From NCBI GenBank assembly GCA_045596605.1, contig JAZOCR010000165.1, forward strand, positions 1 through 6,074: a stretch of DNA of 6,074 nt. Direction: 5' to 3'. Both the position numbers and the translations under genes were made by a program. This DNA comes from SIG622 sp045596605. GTDB lineage: Bacteria > Bacillota > Clostridia > Oscillospirales > CAG-382. This document shows, one piece after another, positions 6,018 through 6,074 of this stretch (positions are counted from its first letter, which is position 1; the number at the start of each line of letters is the position of its first letter). Under the pieces are notes generated by a model. The model did not search any database. It worked only from the letters and a program-made list of their open reading frames with translations, and was not told the origin of the DNA.

Positions 6018-6046
6018 ATTATAGCAACTATGATGTAGAAAATCAA
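6018..6046 (-). promoter_or_regulatory. Sigma-A promoter of the XRE-TPR gene
   Basis: Minus strand: TTGATT (6041-6046), an optimal 17-base spacer, then a consensus TATAAT (6018-6023) preceded by TTGC. The predicted start is near 6011, giving a leader of about 33 bases that contains the AAAGGAGA ribosome site. No other feature is seen in 6047-6074. Confidence 0.75.
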
Positions 6047-6074
6047 TGTCTCATTTTATGATTAAACTCTCACT

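Overview
The window looks like chromosomal DNA of a low-G+C, anaerobic gut-type Bacillota (Clostridia, perhaps an Oscillospirales or Lachnospiraceae relative). I infer this from the AT-rich spacers, strong AGGAG-type ribosome sites, sigma-A-like promoters, the type of XRE and AraC regulators, and a mobile-element protein of a kind I associate with gut Clostridia. All recognisable genes but one lie on the minus strand.

Layout from left to right. (1) Positions 1-1972, minus strand: one long open reading frame that runs off the left edge. It appears to be part of a 'polyvalent' phage or conjugative-element protein. Three parts can be seen: a PBECR/MuF-C-terminal-like region, a region typical of large mobile-element proteins (ending LRYLPDGMLDENQRE), and the start of an ADP-ribosyltransferase fold (WHGTRETFTFF...KLGSNT...WFFAADKETANSYY). 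Its upstream end abuts the manA terminator with no convincing start, so it may be 5'-truncated at an island boundary. (2) 2001-3054: manA, class I mannose-6-phosphate isomerase, with its own hairpin terminator. (3) 3160-3324, plus strand: a 54-codon Asn/Gln-rich protein made of QN-x-S tetrapeptides, divergent from manA, with a good ribosome site and a hairpin after it. (4) 3437-4769: a 400-aa AraC-type regulator with a long C-terminal part resembling a GNAT acetyltransferase, with its own terminator and promoters. (5) 4844-5043: a terminator and a 47-codon remnant of the C-terminus of an iron-containing alcohol dehydrogenase. (6) 5049-6046: an XRE-type regulator with TPR repeats, its promoter, and a perfect 10-bp palindrome at the predicted transcription start.

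The genes do not form an obvious pathway. The window reads as a set of single-gene units, each with its own promoter and/or terminator, and two scars of gene loss or insertion: the left gene against the manA terminator, and the dehydrogenase tail against the XRE-TPR gene. The best candidates for something little described are the ADP-ribosyltransferase-bearing mobile-element protein and the QN-repeat microprotein. Domain calls rest on reading the translated sequence from memory of families; no search was run.
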